DNA from: CAYPFY01 sp964410105
GTDB lineage: Bacteria > Bacteroidota > Ignavibacteria > UBA10030 > SZUA-254
Direction of reading: 5' to 3'
Assembly (NCBI GenBank): GCA_964410105.1
Contig: CAYPFY010000004.1
Location: 62,001 to 126,000, forward strand
DNA length: 64,000 bases
Below, in pieces: positions 16,313 to 25,151 of the stretch (its first letter is position 1; each line of letters starts with the position of its first letter). The notes under the pieces were generated by a model, which saw nothing but the letters and a program-made list of their open reading frames with translations, made no database searches and was not told where the DNA came from. The translations under genes were made by a program, and so were the position numbers.

Positions 16313-17440
16313 ATGAATATAGGGATAGCGTGTTATCCGACATACGGGGGGAGCGGTGTCGTGGCGGCCGAGCTGGGGAAGGCCCTGGCGGAGCGGGGGC
16401 ACAAAATCCACTTCATTAGCTATGCCATGCCTATCCGCCTGGACGGGTTTGTAGGCAATATTGTCTATCACGAGGTAGAAATCTCAAATTACCCGCTTTT
16501 TGACTTCCCTCTCTACACCCCGGCACTGGCGAGCAAGATCGTCGAAGTCGCCCGGTTCGAGAAACTGGACGTCATCCACGTTCATTACGCGATCCCCCAC
16601 GCGATAAGCGCGGTCCTGGCGAAGCAGATCCTGGGAAACAGTGGGATCCGGATCGTGACCACGCTTCACGGGACGGACATCACTCTGGTGGGGCTGGAGC
16701 CGAGTTATCTCCCCGTCATGAAATTCAGCATCGAACAGAGCGACGGTGTGACGGCGGTATCGAGGTTTCTCCGGGAAAAAACACTGACGAACTACAAAAT
16801 AGACAAAGAAATCCAGGTCATCCCGAATTTTGTCGACACCGACAAGTACCGGAGAATCGACGCGAGGAAGATATGCGGCAGCCTCAGCGCCAAGGGAGAA
16901 AAGATCATCACGCACGTCTCCAATTTCCGTCAGGTCAAGCGGGTACCGGATGTGATAAGAATATTTCACGCCATCCGGCAAAAAATTCCGTCCAAACTTC
17001 TTCTCATCGGAGACGGGCCGGACCGGTCGATCTGCGAAAAACTCGTCCGCGAGCTCGATCTCATCGAGGAGGTAAAATTCTTGGGAAAGCAGCTGGAGCT
17101 TGTTCCCTTGCTGTCGGCTTCCGACCTCTTCCTCATTCCCAGCCAATCGGAAAGCTTCGGACTGTCGGCGCTGGAAGCGATGTCGTGCGAAATCCCGGTC
17201 ATCGCGTCGAGCGTCGGGGGGCTCCCCGAGCTCGTGGTGCACGGGGAGACCGGCTATATCGCCGAGATCGGGGACATCGAAAGGATGGCAAAGTACGCCG
17301 TCGATCTCCTCACGAACGAACCGAAGTACAGGCTCTTTGCCGAAGCCAGCCGCCGCCGGGCGGTTAACGTATTCCGGGCCGAGAAGGTGGTGGACCAATA
17401 CGAGCGTTACTACGAGCAGGTACTGTCCGTCCCGGCGTGA
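16313..17440 (+). CDS. bshA: N-acetyl-alpha-D-glucosaminyl L-malate synthase BshA
   Basis: BshA joins UDP-GlcNAc and L-malate, the first step of bacillithiol synthesis. The 375-residue GT4 glycosyltransferase opens with MNIGIACYPTYGGSGVVAAE, the BshA version of the glycine-rich loop, and shows VIHVHYAIPHAISA, TTLHGTDITLVG, SDGVTAVSRFL and the PNFVD segment, all close to family members from Bacillus and Bacteroidota. The donor-binding end has PSQSESFGLSALEAMSCE with the E-x7-E motif. BshB and BshC are not in this window. The presence of BshA implies that bacillithiol (or its N-methyl form, known from Chlorobium) rather than glutathione is the main thiol, which matters for the tyrosine cluster downstream. 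Confidence 0.93.
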   Translation: MNIGIACYPTYGGSGVVAAELGKALAERGHKIHFISYAMPIRLDGFVGNIVYHEVEISNYPLFDFPLYTPALASKIVEVARFEKLDVIHVHYAIPHAISAVLAKQILGNSGIRIVTTLHGTDITLVGLEPSYLPVMKFSIEQSDGVTAVSRFLREKTLTNYKIDKEIQVIPNFVDTDKYRRIDARKICGSLSAKGEKIITHVSNFRQVKRVPDVIRIFHAIRQKIPSKLLLIGDGPDRSICEKLVRELDLIEEVKFLGKQLELVPLLSASDLFLIPSQSESFGLSALEAMSCEIPVIASSVGGLPELVVHGETGYIAEIGDIERMAKYAVDLLTNEPKYRLFAEASRRRAVNVFRAEKVVDQYERYYEQVLSVPA

Positions 17441-17462
17441 GGGAGCACTCACATCTCTTTTT
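17437..17462 (+). terminator. likely terminator after bshA
   Basis: A GTGAG/CTCAC stem with a six-base loop begins on the last codon of bshA and is followed after four bases by CTCTTTTT. The stem is short, so strength is moderate. About 240 bases with no gene follow before the transporter operon. Confidence 0.45.
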
Positions 17463-17703
17463 CCCCGCTATCCGATCGAGAAGGCCGGCGACGGCATGCC
17501 CGGCCCCAGGTTCGAATTCTGCGACAAGCATCCCCCCCACTTCCATTATATGTCGGAAATCCGGCGGACGCCGGGGGTCATCGAGCTCCTGCGCCCGTAA
17601 CCGGATTGACGGAGGTCAATGGCGCCTTTGAAGAGGTTTGATTATTTCGTATAATCGGAATTATCAGATCATCGTCACAAATGTATTTGAAAGGAGACGG
17701 CCC

Positions 17704-18846
17704 GTGACACGGACACACATCATCATCTTCCTGGCGGCCATCGCGGTGGCCCTCTGGGGTTGCGGGAGCGCGAAATCGGACGACGAGATTCTGATTGGTG
17801 AATACTCTTCGCTGACCGGGACCGCGGCCACCTTCGGCACTTCCACGCACAAGGGGCTCCTCATCGCGGTCGAGGAAGTGAATCTGGCGGGCGGGGTGCT
17901 CGGAAAGAGGATAGGCCTGCAGACCGAGGATACGCAGTCGAAGGCGGAAGAGGCGGCGAGCTCGGTCACAAAGCTCATCAGCCGCGACAGGGTCAAGGCT
18001 GTGATAGGGGAGGTCGCATCGAGCCGGAGCCTGGCGGCGGCGCCCATTTGCCAGGCCAATGGCGTTCCCATGATCACCCCGTCGTCGACCAACCCCAAGG
18101 TGACGCAGGTCGGGGATTACGTCTTCCGCATATGCTTCATGGATCCTTTCCAGGGCTGGGTGGTGGCGAAATTCGCTTCCACGACGCTCGGGCTTAAGAG
18201 GATTGCCATACTCAAGGACGTAAGGAACGAGTACAGCATCGGGCTTGCGAAATTTTTCACCGATAGTTTTGCGAAATTCGGAGGTCAGGTCCTCGGCGAG
18301 CAGGCTTACAGCGAAGGGGACGCCGACTTCAAGGCTCAGCTCACGGCTCTGAAGGCGTTGAACCCGGACGCGATCTTCGTTCCGGGCTATTATAACGAAG
18401 CGGCCCTCATCTGCAAGCAGGCGCGAGAACTGAACATCACGGTCCCCTTCCTCGGCGGGGACGGGTGGGATTCGGCGAAACTGCTGGAGATCGGGGGAGC
18501 CGCGATGAACAACACCTACTATTGCAATCACTACTCCCCGGACGATACGAACTGGGTCGTGCAGAATTTCGTGTCAAAATTCCGTGAGAAGTTTCATGAA
18601 ACTCCCGACGCGCTGGCGGTCCTGGGCTATGACGCCGGAAGGATACTCTTTGCGGCCATGGAGCGCGCGGGCTCCGTCGAGGGGGCAAAGCTGCGCGACG
18701 CCATCGGCGAGACCCGGAATTTCCGCGGCGTGGCGGGCGTTGTCACGATCGACCCGGAGCGTAACGCCACCAAAACCGCCGTCGTGATTGCGATCGCCAA
18801 CGGAAAACCGTTTCTGAAGGAAGTCATCACCCCTCCGACTCTTTGA
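17704..18846 (+). CDS. branched-chain amino acid ABC transporter, substrate-binding lipoprotein (LivK-like)
   Basis: The protein captures amino acid outside the inner membrane and delivers it to LivHMGF. The GTG at 17704 is preceded by AAAGGAGA at a good distance and gives a 380-residue product with the signal VTRTHIIIFLAAIAVALWGC; the Leu-Trp-Gly-Cys is a lipobox, so it is membrane-tethered through a lipidated Cys. The mature part follows the periplasmic binding protein type I fold (IGEYSSLTGTAATFGTSTHK, VIGEVASSRSLAAAP, ITPSSTNPKVTQ). The ligand may be leucine, another amino acid, or an amide such as urea; sequence does not decide. It leads a five-gene operon. Confidence 0.92.
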   Translation: MTRTHIIIFLAAIAVALWGCGSAKSDDEILIGEYSSLTGTAATFGTSTHKGLLIAVEEVNLAGGVLGKRIGLQTEDTQSKAEEAASSVTKLISRDRVKAVIGEVASSRSLAAAPICQANGVPMITPSSTNPKVTQVGDYVFRICFMDPFQGWVVAKFASTTLGLKRIAILKDVRNEYSIGLAKFFTDSFAKFGGQVLGEQAYSEGDADFKAQLTALKALNPDAIFVPGYYNEAALICKQARELNITVPFLGGDGWDSAKLLEIGGAAMNNTYYCNHYSPDDTNWVVQNFVSKFREKFHETPDALAVLGYDAGRILFAAMERAGSVEGAKLRDAIGETRNFRGVAGVVTIDPERNATKTAVVIAIANGKPFLKEVITPPTL

Positions 18847-18870
18847 GCTCCGGAAAAATCCCGGGCGATC

Positions 18871-19773
18871 ATGAGTGAACTGCTGCAGCAGGTCATCAAC
18901 GGCATTTCGCTCGGCAGCATTTATGCCCTGATCGCTCTCGGCTACACGATGGTTTACGGCGTCCTGCGCTTCATCAATTTTGCGCACGGCGACGTGTTCA
19001 TGATCGGCGCTTTCGTCGGGTACTACGCCCCGAGATACCTGCCGCTCGGCGGGCTGCCCCCCCTCGTTGAGGGCCCCCTCGTCATGCTCCTCGCCATGAT
19101 CATCTGCTCACTCGTGGGGGTGACGATTGAGAAAGCCGCCTACAAGCCCCTGCGGTACCGGCCGAAACTGACCATCCTCATCACGGCGATCGGCGTCTCC
19201 CTTTTCCTGGAATTCGGCGGCCAGCTCCTGTTCGGCCCCGACCCGAAATCATTCCCCGTACTGATCCCGTCGGCGGTTTTGGTGAACTCGCCGAATCTCG
19301 TCCTCACCACCACCCCTGTCATCGTGATCGGGACGGCGCTTCTCCTTATGCTCCTTCTCCGTTTCATCGTTATGAACACACGGATAGGGACGGCGATGCG
19401 GGCTGTCTCGTTCAATCAGCAGGCGGCGAGCATGATGGGCGTGAATATCGACACCGTCATCTCGTTCACCTTCGTTCTCGGCTCGAGCCTCGCCGCGGCC
19501 GGGGGCATACTCTACGGCAGCCTGTATCCGAGCATCAATCCTCTGATGGGGATTTTCCCGGGGCTTAAGGCGTTCATCTCCGCCGTGCTCGGAGGAATCG
19601 GGAATATCCCTGGGGCGGCGCTCGGGGGATTCATCATCGGCATCGTGGAAACCTTCGTGACCGGATACCTCTCCCCCACCTTCCGCGATGCGATCTCATT
19701 CACGATCCTGATCCTGATTCTCCTCTTCCGGCCCGCCGGGATCCTGGGAAAGCATCAGGCGGAGAAGGTCTGA
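18871..19773 (+). CDS. livH: branched-chain amino acid ABC transporter permease LivH
   Basis: This 300-residue inner-membrane protein forms half of the channel. It starts MSELLQQVINGISLGSIYAL and continues with GYTMVYGVLRFINFAHGDVFM, the standard LivH amino-terminal signature, then seven to eight hydrophobic spans. The late segment SFTFVLGSSLAAAGGILYGS and the following GLKAFISAVLGGIGNIPGA loop contain the EAA-like contact to the ATPases. It follows the binding protein by 24 bases and its stop overlaps the livM ATG (TGATG). Confidence 0.94.
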   Translation: MSELLQQVINGISLGSIYALIALGYTMVYGVLRFINFAHGDVFMIGAFVGYYAPRYLPLGGLPPLVEGPLVMLLAMIICSLVGVTIEKAAYKPLRYRPKLTILITAIGVSLFLEFGGQLLFGPDPKSFPVLIPSAVLVNSPNLVLTTTPVIVIGTALLLMLLLRFIVMNTRIGTAMRAVSFNQQAASMMGVNIDTVISFTFVLGSSLAAAGGILYGSLYPSINPLMGIFPGLKAFISAVLGGIGNIPGAALGGFIIGIVETFVTGYLSPTFRDAISFTILILILLFRPAGILGKHQAEKV

Positions 19774-20711
19774 TGGACCGGAAAAGAATCTTGCTGTTCG
19801 CCGGAATCCTTGCCAGCCTCGCGGTTGCCTGGTTCCAAGATTCGATCAACCCCTACTATTTCCAGGTCATCATGTATATCGGTATCAATATCGTGCTGGC
19901 CACAAGTCTCAACCTCATCAACGGGTACGCCGGGCAGTTTTCCCTCGGGCATGCGGGGTTCATGGCCCTCGGGGCATATTCGGCGGCGGTCATCACGACG
20001 GCGCTCCGCGTGGCGCCGCACGACATGTCGAGATTCGTGATACTGCCGGGGGCCCTGCTGGCGGGAGGCTGCATTGCGGCCGCCGCCGGGCTTCTCGTCG
20101 GCATCCCGAGCCTCCGTCTCCGGGGAGATTATCTGGCGATCACCACGCTCGGCTTCGGCGAAATCATCCGCGTCGTGATACAGAACCTGGAGTTCCTGGG
20201 GGGAGCGCGCGGCTTTGTCGGGATCCCCAAGCTCGTCAATTTCTTCTGGGTTTACGGGACGGTTGCCGTCGTCATCTTTGTCGTCTCCAACCTCGTCAAT
20301 TCCACGTACGGGAAGGGGTTTCTGGCGGTCCGCGACGACGAGGTCGCCGCCCAGGCGATGGGGATCAACACGACGAAGTACAAGGTCGTGGCCTTCGTGA
20401 CGGGGGCGTTCTTTGCCGGCATTGCCGGGGGGCTTTATGCCAATTTCGTTTCCTACATCAATCCCCAGCAGTTCAGTTTCATCAAGTCGATCGAGATCGT
20501 CGTCATGGTCATCGTCGGCGGAATGGGGAGCATCGTCGGAGTGACCCTTGCGGCGGTGATCCTCACGGTGCTTCCTGAGGCTTTGCGAGGCGTGGCCGAA
20601 TACCGCATGGTGCTCTACTCTCTTCTCCTGGTCGTCATCATGATCTCGCGGCCGCAGGGCCTGTTCGGGAAAAAAATCTTCAAATTCGGGCGGAAACTGG
20701 CTGCGAGATGA
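19773..20711 (+). CDS. livM: branched-chain amino acid ABC transporter permease LivM
   Basis: The 312-residue second permease has NIVLATSLNLINGYAGQFSL near residue 40 followed by GHAGFMALGAYSAA, the typical LivM motif, and LRGDYLAITTLGFGEIIR, which contacts the ATP-binding subunits. The segment AVRDDEVAAQAMGINTTKYK is also a family hallmark. Eight or more hydrophobic spans are visible. It is coupled to livH by a one-base overlap and to livG by an ATGA overlap, so the four proteins are made in step. Confidence 0.95.
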   Translation: MDRKRILLFAGILASLAVAWFQDSINPYYFQVIMYIGINIVLATSLNLINGYAGQFSLGHAGFMALGAYSAAVITTALRVAPHDMSRFVILPGALLAGGCIAAAAGLLVGIPSLRLRGDYLAITTLGFGEIIRVVIQNLEFLGGARGFVGIPKLVNFFWVYGTVAVVIFVVSNLVNSTYGKGFLAVRDDEVAAQAMGINTTKYKVVAFVTGAFFAGIAGGLYANFVSYINPQQFSFIKSIEIVVMVIVGGMGSIVGVTLAAVILTVLPEALRGVAEYRMVLYSLLLVVIMISRPQGLFGKKIFKFGRKLAAR

Positions 20712-21469
20712 CTGTCCTGGCGCTCGAAAAGTGCTGCATGAAATTCGGCGGGCTTTCGGCCTGCACCGACCTTGACGCAGGCATCGGGACGGAGGATCTG
20801 GTCGGGATGATCGGGCCCAACGGGGCCGGCAAAACAACCGTCTTCAACATGATCACCGGGGTCTACCGCCCCACATCGGGCAGGGTAAAGTTTGCCGGCG
20901 CCGACATTACGGGCCTGAAGCCGCACGAGATCGTGTCGAGGGGCATCGCCCGGACGTTTCAGAACATCAGGCTCTTTCAGAATCTCAGCGTCTTCGAGAA
21001 CGTGCAGGTATCGCTTACCAAAAGCATCCGGCACGGGTTTTCGCACTCCATCGCGCAGCTGAAGAATTTCAGGGAAGAGGAGCGGTCGGTCAACCGCGCC
21101 ATCATGGAATTTTTGGAGATTTTCGGGCTGGACCGGTTCCGGGACGAGATGGCGACGTCCCTCCCGTACGGGGATCAGCGCCGGGTCGAGATCGTCCGTG
21201 CGCTCGCCACGGCTCCGAAACTCCTCCTGCTGGATGAACCGGCGGCGGGGATGAATCCGACGGAAAAAGCGGAATTGATGCGCCTCATCAAATCGGTGAA
21301 GGAACGGTTCAAAATAGCGATCCTGCTGATCGAGCACGACATGAAGGTTGTCATGGGAATCTGCGAGAGAATCCTCGTGCTGGACTATGGAGTCAAGATC
21401 GCCGAAGGGACGCCGGACCAAATTCAGAAGAATCCGAGGGTGATCGAGGCATATCTGGGGGAGGGATGA
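20708..21469 (+). CDS. livG: branched-chain amino acid ABC transporter ATP-binding protein LivG
   Basis: The 253-residue ATPase has Walker A GPNGAGKTT (about residues 36-44), the insertion GIARTFQNIRLFQNLSVFEN with the Q-loop, and the modified signature LPYGDQRRVEI that marks LivG proteins. Walker B is LLLLDEPAAGMNPTE and the switch His is in LLIEHDMKVV. It pairs with LivF to power the LivHM channel. Its start overlaps livM by four bases; livF begins two bases after its stop. Confidence 0.95.
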   Translation: MTVLALEKCCMKFGGLSACTDLDAGIGTEDLVGMIGPNGAGKTTVFNMITGVYRPTSGRVKFAGADITGLKPHEIVSRGIARTFQNIRLFQNLSVFENVQVSLTKSIRHGFSHSIAQLKNFREEERSVNRAIMEFLEIFGLDRFRDEMATSLPYGDQRRVEIVRALATAPKLLLLDEPAAGMNPTEKAELMRLIKSVKERFKIAILLIEHDMKVVMGICERILVLDYGVKIAEGTPDQIQKNPRVIEAYLGEG

Positions 21470-21470
21470 G

Positions 21471-22178
21471 GTGTTAGAGGTCAAGGATCTGTCGGTCCGC
21501 TACGGGGCGATCGCCGCGCTCCGGGGAATTTCCCTCAGCGTGGACGAGGGGAAAATCGTCACACTCCTCGGCACGAACGGCGCGGGAAAAAGCACGACCC
21601 TTCGCGCGATCTCTGGGATCGTCAAAGCGTCGGGCGGGAGAATCGGCTTCGGCGGGGAAGACATCACCAACCGGCCCTCCCACCACATCGTCGGGCTCGG
21701 GATCGTTCAGTCGCCCGAGGGGAGGATGATTTTTTCCAATTTGACGGTGAAGGAAAACCTGGAGATGGGAGCGTACCTGCGGAGGGATCGCGCTGAGATT
21801 TCCAGGGACATGGAATACGTTTTTGACATTTTCCCCCGCCTCAAGGAGCGGGTCAGGCAGCCGGGCGGGACGCTCTCCGGGGGGGAGCAGCAGATGCTCG
21901 CCATCAGCCGGGCTCTCATGGCCCGGCCCAGGCTTTTGATGCTCGACGAGCCGTCTCTTGGCATCGCCCCCATCCTCGTCAAGACCATCTTCGAGAAAAT
22001 AGTCGAGATCAACCGCGCGCTCGGAATGACCATCCTGCTCGTGGAGCAGAATGCCCACCTTGCCCTGAAAATTGCGCACCGCGCCTATGTCATGGAGACA
22101 GGTCGCATTGTCATTGACGGGAATGCAGCGGACATCGCCACCAACGAAGAGGTTCGAAAGGCATACCTCGGCGAATAG
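21471..22178 (+). CDS. livF: branched-chain amino acid ABC transporter ATP-binding protein LivF
   Basis: The second ATPase subunit, 235 residues, starts at GTG 21471. It shows LEVKDLSVRYGAIAALRGIS, Walker A GTNGAGKST, the LivF mark GLGIVQSPEGRMIF, signature LSGGEQQMLAI and Walker B LLMLDEPSLGIAPILV; SLGL/IAP after Walker B is specific to LivF. It closes the operon. A GC-rich hairpin without a T-run follows (22187-22202). Confidence 0.95.
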   Translation: MLEVKDLSVRYGAIAALRGISLSVDEGKIVTLLGTNGAGKSTTLRAISGIVKASGGRIGFGGEDITNRPSHHIVGLGIVQSPEGRMIFSNLTVKENLEMGAYLRRDRAEISRDMEYVFDIFPRLKERVRQPGGTLSGGEQQMLAISRALMARPRLLMLDEPSLGIAPILVKTIFEKIVEINRALGMTILLVEQNAHLALKIAHRAYVMETGRIVIDGNAADIATNEEVRKAYLGE

Positions 22179-22186
22179 GCCGATCC

Positions 22187-22202
22187 CCCCCGGCTCCGGG
22201 GG
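22187..22202 (+). terminator. GC hairpin after livF, possible terminator
   Basis: CCCCCGG and CCGGGGG face each other around two bases, eight bases after the livF stop. There is no run of T behind it, so it may end transcription only with help or simply protect the mRNA 3' end. Confidence 0.3.
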
Positions 22203-22312
22203 CACTCGGGCAAATGGCCCTGAAAAGGGGTTATTGAGTCTGATCTCGGGAATGCTTATCTTAGGCGGGCGTTGAGCGGGGACGGATCAAAAACAACCAC
22301 AACGGAGATTTT

Positions 22313-23848
22313 ATGGGCAATCCACTTTTTGCGCGCAAGCCGCTGAGCCTTCTCCTGGAGGAGATGAAGGGAGAAAACAGGCTGCGGCGGGTTCTCGGCC
22401 CTGTGACGCTGACGAGCCTCGGCGTCGGGGCGATCATCGGCACCGGCATATTCGTCCTCACCGGCGTCGCGGCGCACGACAAGGCCGGGCCGGGACTCAT
22501 TCTCTCATTCGTCTTTGCCGGCGTGGCCTGCATCTTTGCCGCTCTCTGCTATGCGGAATTCGCCTCCATGGCCCCGGTTGCCGGATCGGCGTACACATAT
22601 GCCTATGCCACGCTCGGCGAGCTGTTTGCCTGGATCATTGGATGGGACCTGGTGCTGGAATATGCGGTAGGTTCTTCGACGGTCGCGCACGGATGGTCGG
22701 CGCACTTTCAGGACCTCTTGTCGAGTTTCGGGATTCACATACCGTTCAGTTTTGGAAACGCGCCATTCGACTTCGATCCCTCCACCGGGCAATTCTTCGC
22801 CACGGGGGCCTATTTTGACGTCGCCGCCATCCTCATCACCGCGATCATCACGACGATCCTGGTGATCGGCATACGGGAGAGCGCCGGGTTCAACGCGGGG
22901 ATGGTGATCGTGAAATTGGCGATCGTCGTCTTCGTCATCATTGCGGGTCTTTTCTACATCGACCCGGCAAACTGGCAGCCCTTCGCACCCTTCGGGTATA
23001 CCGGCCTGAGCTTCTTCGGTCACACGCTCCTGGGCCAGAGCGGAATCGGGGGTGCGCCGCTGGGGGTCCTGGCGGGAGCGGCCATCATTTTCTTCGCCTA
23101 CATCGGGTTCGACTCCGTGTCAACGCATGCCGAGGAGGCGAAAAGGCCCCAGCGGGACGTCCCCATAGGCATCATCGCCTCCCTTATCATCTGCACGGTT
23201 CTCTATATCGCCGTTTCCGCGATACTGACCGGGATGGTCCGTTACGATCAGATCAATATCAACGCCCCCGTGGCCGACGCTTTTCGCCAGAAGGGATTGC
23301 CCTGGGCGCAGAGGCTGATCGATATCGGGGCGATCACCGGAATAACCTCGGTCTTGCTGGTCATGATGTTGAGCCAGCCCCGCGTCCTTCTCGCCATGGC
23401 GAGGGACGGCCTGGTCCCCACCTCGTTCTTTGGCGCGGTGCACGAAAAGTTCCGGACGCCCTGGAAGGCGACAATTCTCACCGGCATCTTCGTTTCAATA
23501 ATGGCGGCATTCCTCCCGTTAAGAATCCTCGCCGAGCTGACGAACATCGGCACGCTCCTTGCGTTCGTCATCGTCTGTTCCGCGGTGCTCATCATGCGGC
23601 GCACCCATCCCGAGGCCGAAAGGCCCTTCCGGGCGCCGCTCGTGCCGTTTGTCCCGATCATGGGAATTCTATCCTGTCTCCTCCTCATGTTCTCGCTCCC
23701 GGCGGAAAACTGGTGGCGGCTGATCATCTGGCTGGTTCTGGGATTCATCATCTACTTCGGATACGGCCGGAGGCACAGCGTCATGGCAAAGCTGCGGGCG
23801 AAACAAGCGTCCGGCACGGCCGGGGCATTCCGTCCGGAGGAGGCATAG
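22313..23848 (+). CDS. APC-family cationic/neutral amino acid permease
   Basis: A 511-residue transporter of the amino acid-polyamine-organocation family (CAT-like subgroup, as in Bacillus YfnA/YhdG). It has about 12 hydrophobic spans and the core signature GVGAIIGTGIFVLTG in the first span, whose broken helix binds the amino acid backbone; FAALCYAEFASMAPVAGSAY and YAYATLGELFAWIIGWDL follow. Substrate cannot be read from sequence. It is 134 bases after livF with its own GGAGAT ribosome site, and is a paralogue of the permease encoded at 25992-27656 on the other strand. Confidence 0.92.
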   Translation: MGNPLFARKPLSLLLEEMKGENRLRRVLGPVTLTSLGVGAIIGTGIFVLTGVAAHDKAGPGLILSFVFAGVACIFAALCYAEFASMAPVAGSAYTYAYATLGELFAWIIGWDLVLEYAVGSSTVAHGWSAHFQDLLSSFGIHIPFSFGNAPFDFDPSTGQFFATGAYFDVAAILITAIITTILVIGIRESAGFNAGMVIVKLAIVVFVIIAGLFYIDPANWQPFAPFGYTGLSFFGHTLLGQSGIGGAPLGVLAGAAIIFFAYIGFDSVSTHAEEAKRPQRDVPIGIIASLIICTVLYIAVSAILTGMVRYDQININAPVADAFRQKGLPWAQRLIDIGAITGITSVLLVMMLSQPRVLLAMARDGLVPTSFFGAVHEKFRTPWKATILTGIFVSIMAAFLPLRILAELTNIGTLLAFVIVCSAVLIMRRTHPEAERPFRAPLVPFVPIMGILSCLLLMFSLPAENWWRLIIWLVLGFIIYFGYGRRHSVMAKLRAKQASGTAGAFRPEEA

Positions 23849-23927
23849 CGGACCGGTTCACATCCCCCGGGGTTCTGCCGCTCACCGCGGGTGCTGACAT
23901 GATACCGGACGCCGAATTCCCTAGGGC

Positions 23928-25151
23928 ATGAAGCTCACCAGACCCTCGCTCACGGCCTGGATATTCATCGGGATGGCAATCGGACTCTGCACCGGGTGGC
24001 TTTTTCCGGACGCCGCCGTGGGGCTAAGGCCGCTCAGCACCATCTTCCTGAGACTCATCAAATCGATCATCGCTCCTCTCATCTTCGCCACGCTCGTTGT
24101 GGGCGTGGCCGGCCATGGTAATCTCCGGCAGGTCGGGAGGATGGGGCTGAAATCGATCATCTATTTCGAGGTGATAACCACGCTTGCGCTGCTGATCGGG
24201 CTCGCGGCCGTCAATATCGTGAGGCCGGGGGTAGGAGTTCAGCTTACGGCCGACAGTCATGCGGCGGACGTCGTTGCAAAGAAGCAGACTCTGGCCGAGG
24301 TCATCACCCATATATTCCCTCAAAGCGTCGTCCAGGCGGCGGCCGAGAACGAAGTCTTGCAGGTCGTCGTCTTTGCGCTCATTTTCAGTTTCGCCCTGGC
24401 TATGGTCCCCGCGGAAAAGCGGTCGGTGATACTCACCTTCTGTGATTCGCTGGCCGAGACCATGTTCAAGTTCACAGGGATCGTCATGCGGTATGCCCCC
24501 ATCGGCGTCGGGGCGGCAATAGCCGTCACGGTCGGCAGCAAGGGACTCTCTGTCCTGATCAATCTGGGGCTCCTCATCATCACCCTCTATGCTGCGCTGA
24601 TAATCTTCGTGGTCGTCGTTCTTGGCAGCGTCGCTTATTTCTGGAAGGTCCCGATCAGGGAGTTTTTGAAGGCGATCAAGGAGCCGGCGCTCATCGCATT
24701 TTCCACGACGAGCTCGGAGGCGGCGCTTCCCAAGGCCATGCAGGCAATGGAATCGCTCGGAGTTCCCCGCAGGATAGTGTCCTTCGTCATCCCGACGGGC
24801 TACAGCTTCAATATGGACGGAACGACACTTTACCTCTCCCTTGCCTCGATCTTCGTGGCGCAGGCGGCGGGAATCGGGCTGACGGCGGGCCAGCAAATCC
24901 TCATGATGGTCACTCTCATGCTGACGAGCAAAGGCGTGGCGGGCGTGCCGCGGGCATCCCTGGTCATCCTTGCCGGGACCGTGAGTTCGTTCGGGCTCCC
25001 CCTGGAAGGGGTCGCGGTCGTGCTCGGCGTGGACGAGATCCTGGACATGGGGCGGACGACGTTGAACGTCGTGGGGAATTGTCTGGCAAGCGCGGTCATC
25101 GCCCGGTCCGAGGGGGAATTCGCCGCGCCTGCGGCGGGAGTTTCAGGATGA
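23928..25151 (+). CDS. dicarboxylate/amino acid:cation symporter (DAACS, GltP/DctA type)
   Basis: The 407-residue symporter imports glutamate, aspartate or C4-dicarboxylates with H+ or Na+. Recognisable are LIFATLVVGVAGHGNLRQVG, the re-entrant loop AFSTTSSEAALPKAMQAMES with its serine-rich tip (about residue 265), IPTGYSFNMDGTTLYLSLA, which carries the NMDGT cation motif, and TSKGVAGVPRASLVIL in hairpin 2. The final arginine-containing ARSEGEF tail is short. The stop overlaps the uppP ATG by four bases. Confidence 0.93.
   Translation: MKLTRPSLTAWIFIGMAIGLCTGWLFPDAAVGLRPLSTIFLRLIKSIIAPLIFATLVVGVAGHGNLRQVGRMGLKSIIYFEVITTLALLIGLAAVNIVRPGVGVQLTADSHAADVVAKKQTLAEVITHIFPQSVVQAAAENEVLQVVVFALIFSFALAMVPAEKRSVILTFCDSLAETMFKFTGIVMRYAPIGVGAAIAVTVGSKGLSVLINLGLLIITLYAALIIFVVVVLGSVAYFWKVPIREFLKAIKEPALIAFSTTSSEAALPKAMQAMESLGVPRRIVSFVIPTGYSFNMDGTTLYLSLASIFVAQAAGIGLTAGQQILMMVTLMLTSKGVAGVPRASLVILAGTVSSFGLPLEGVAVVLGVDEILDMGRTTLNVVGNCLASAVIARSEGEFAAPAAGVSG

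Noticed and set aside
17499..17600. Peptide with HPPHFHYMSE between bshA and the liv operon
   Set aside because: Looks a little like DUF4160 proteins, but has no start in a good context, no room for a full domain and ends at a stop within 34 codons.
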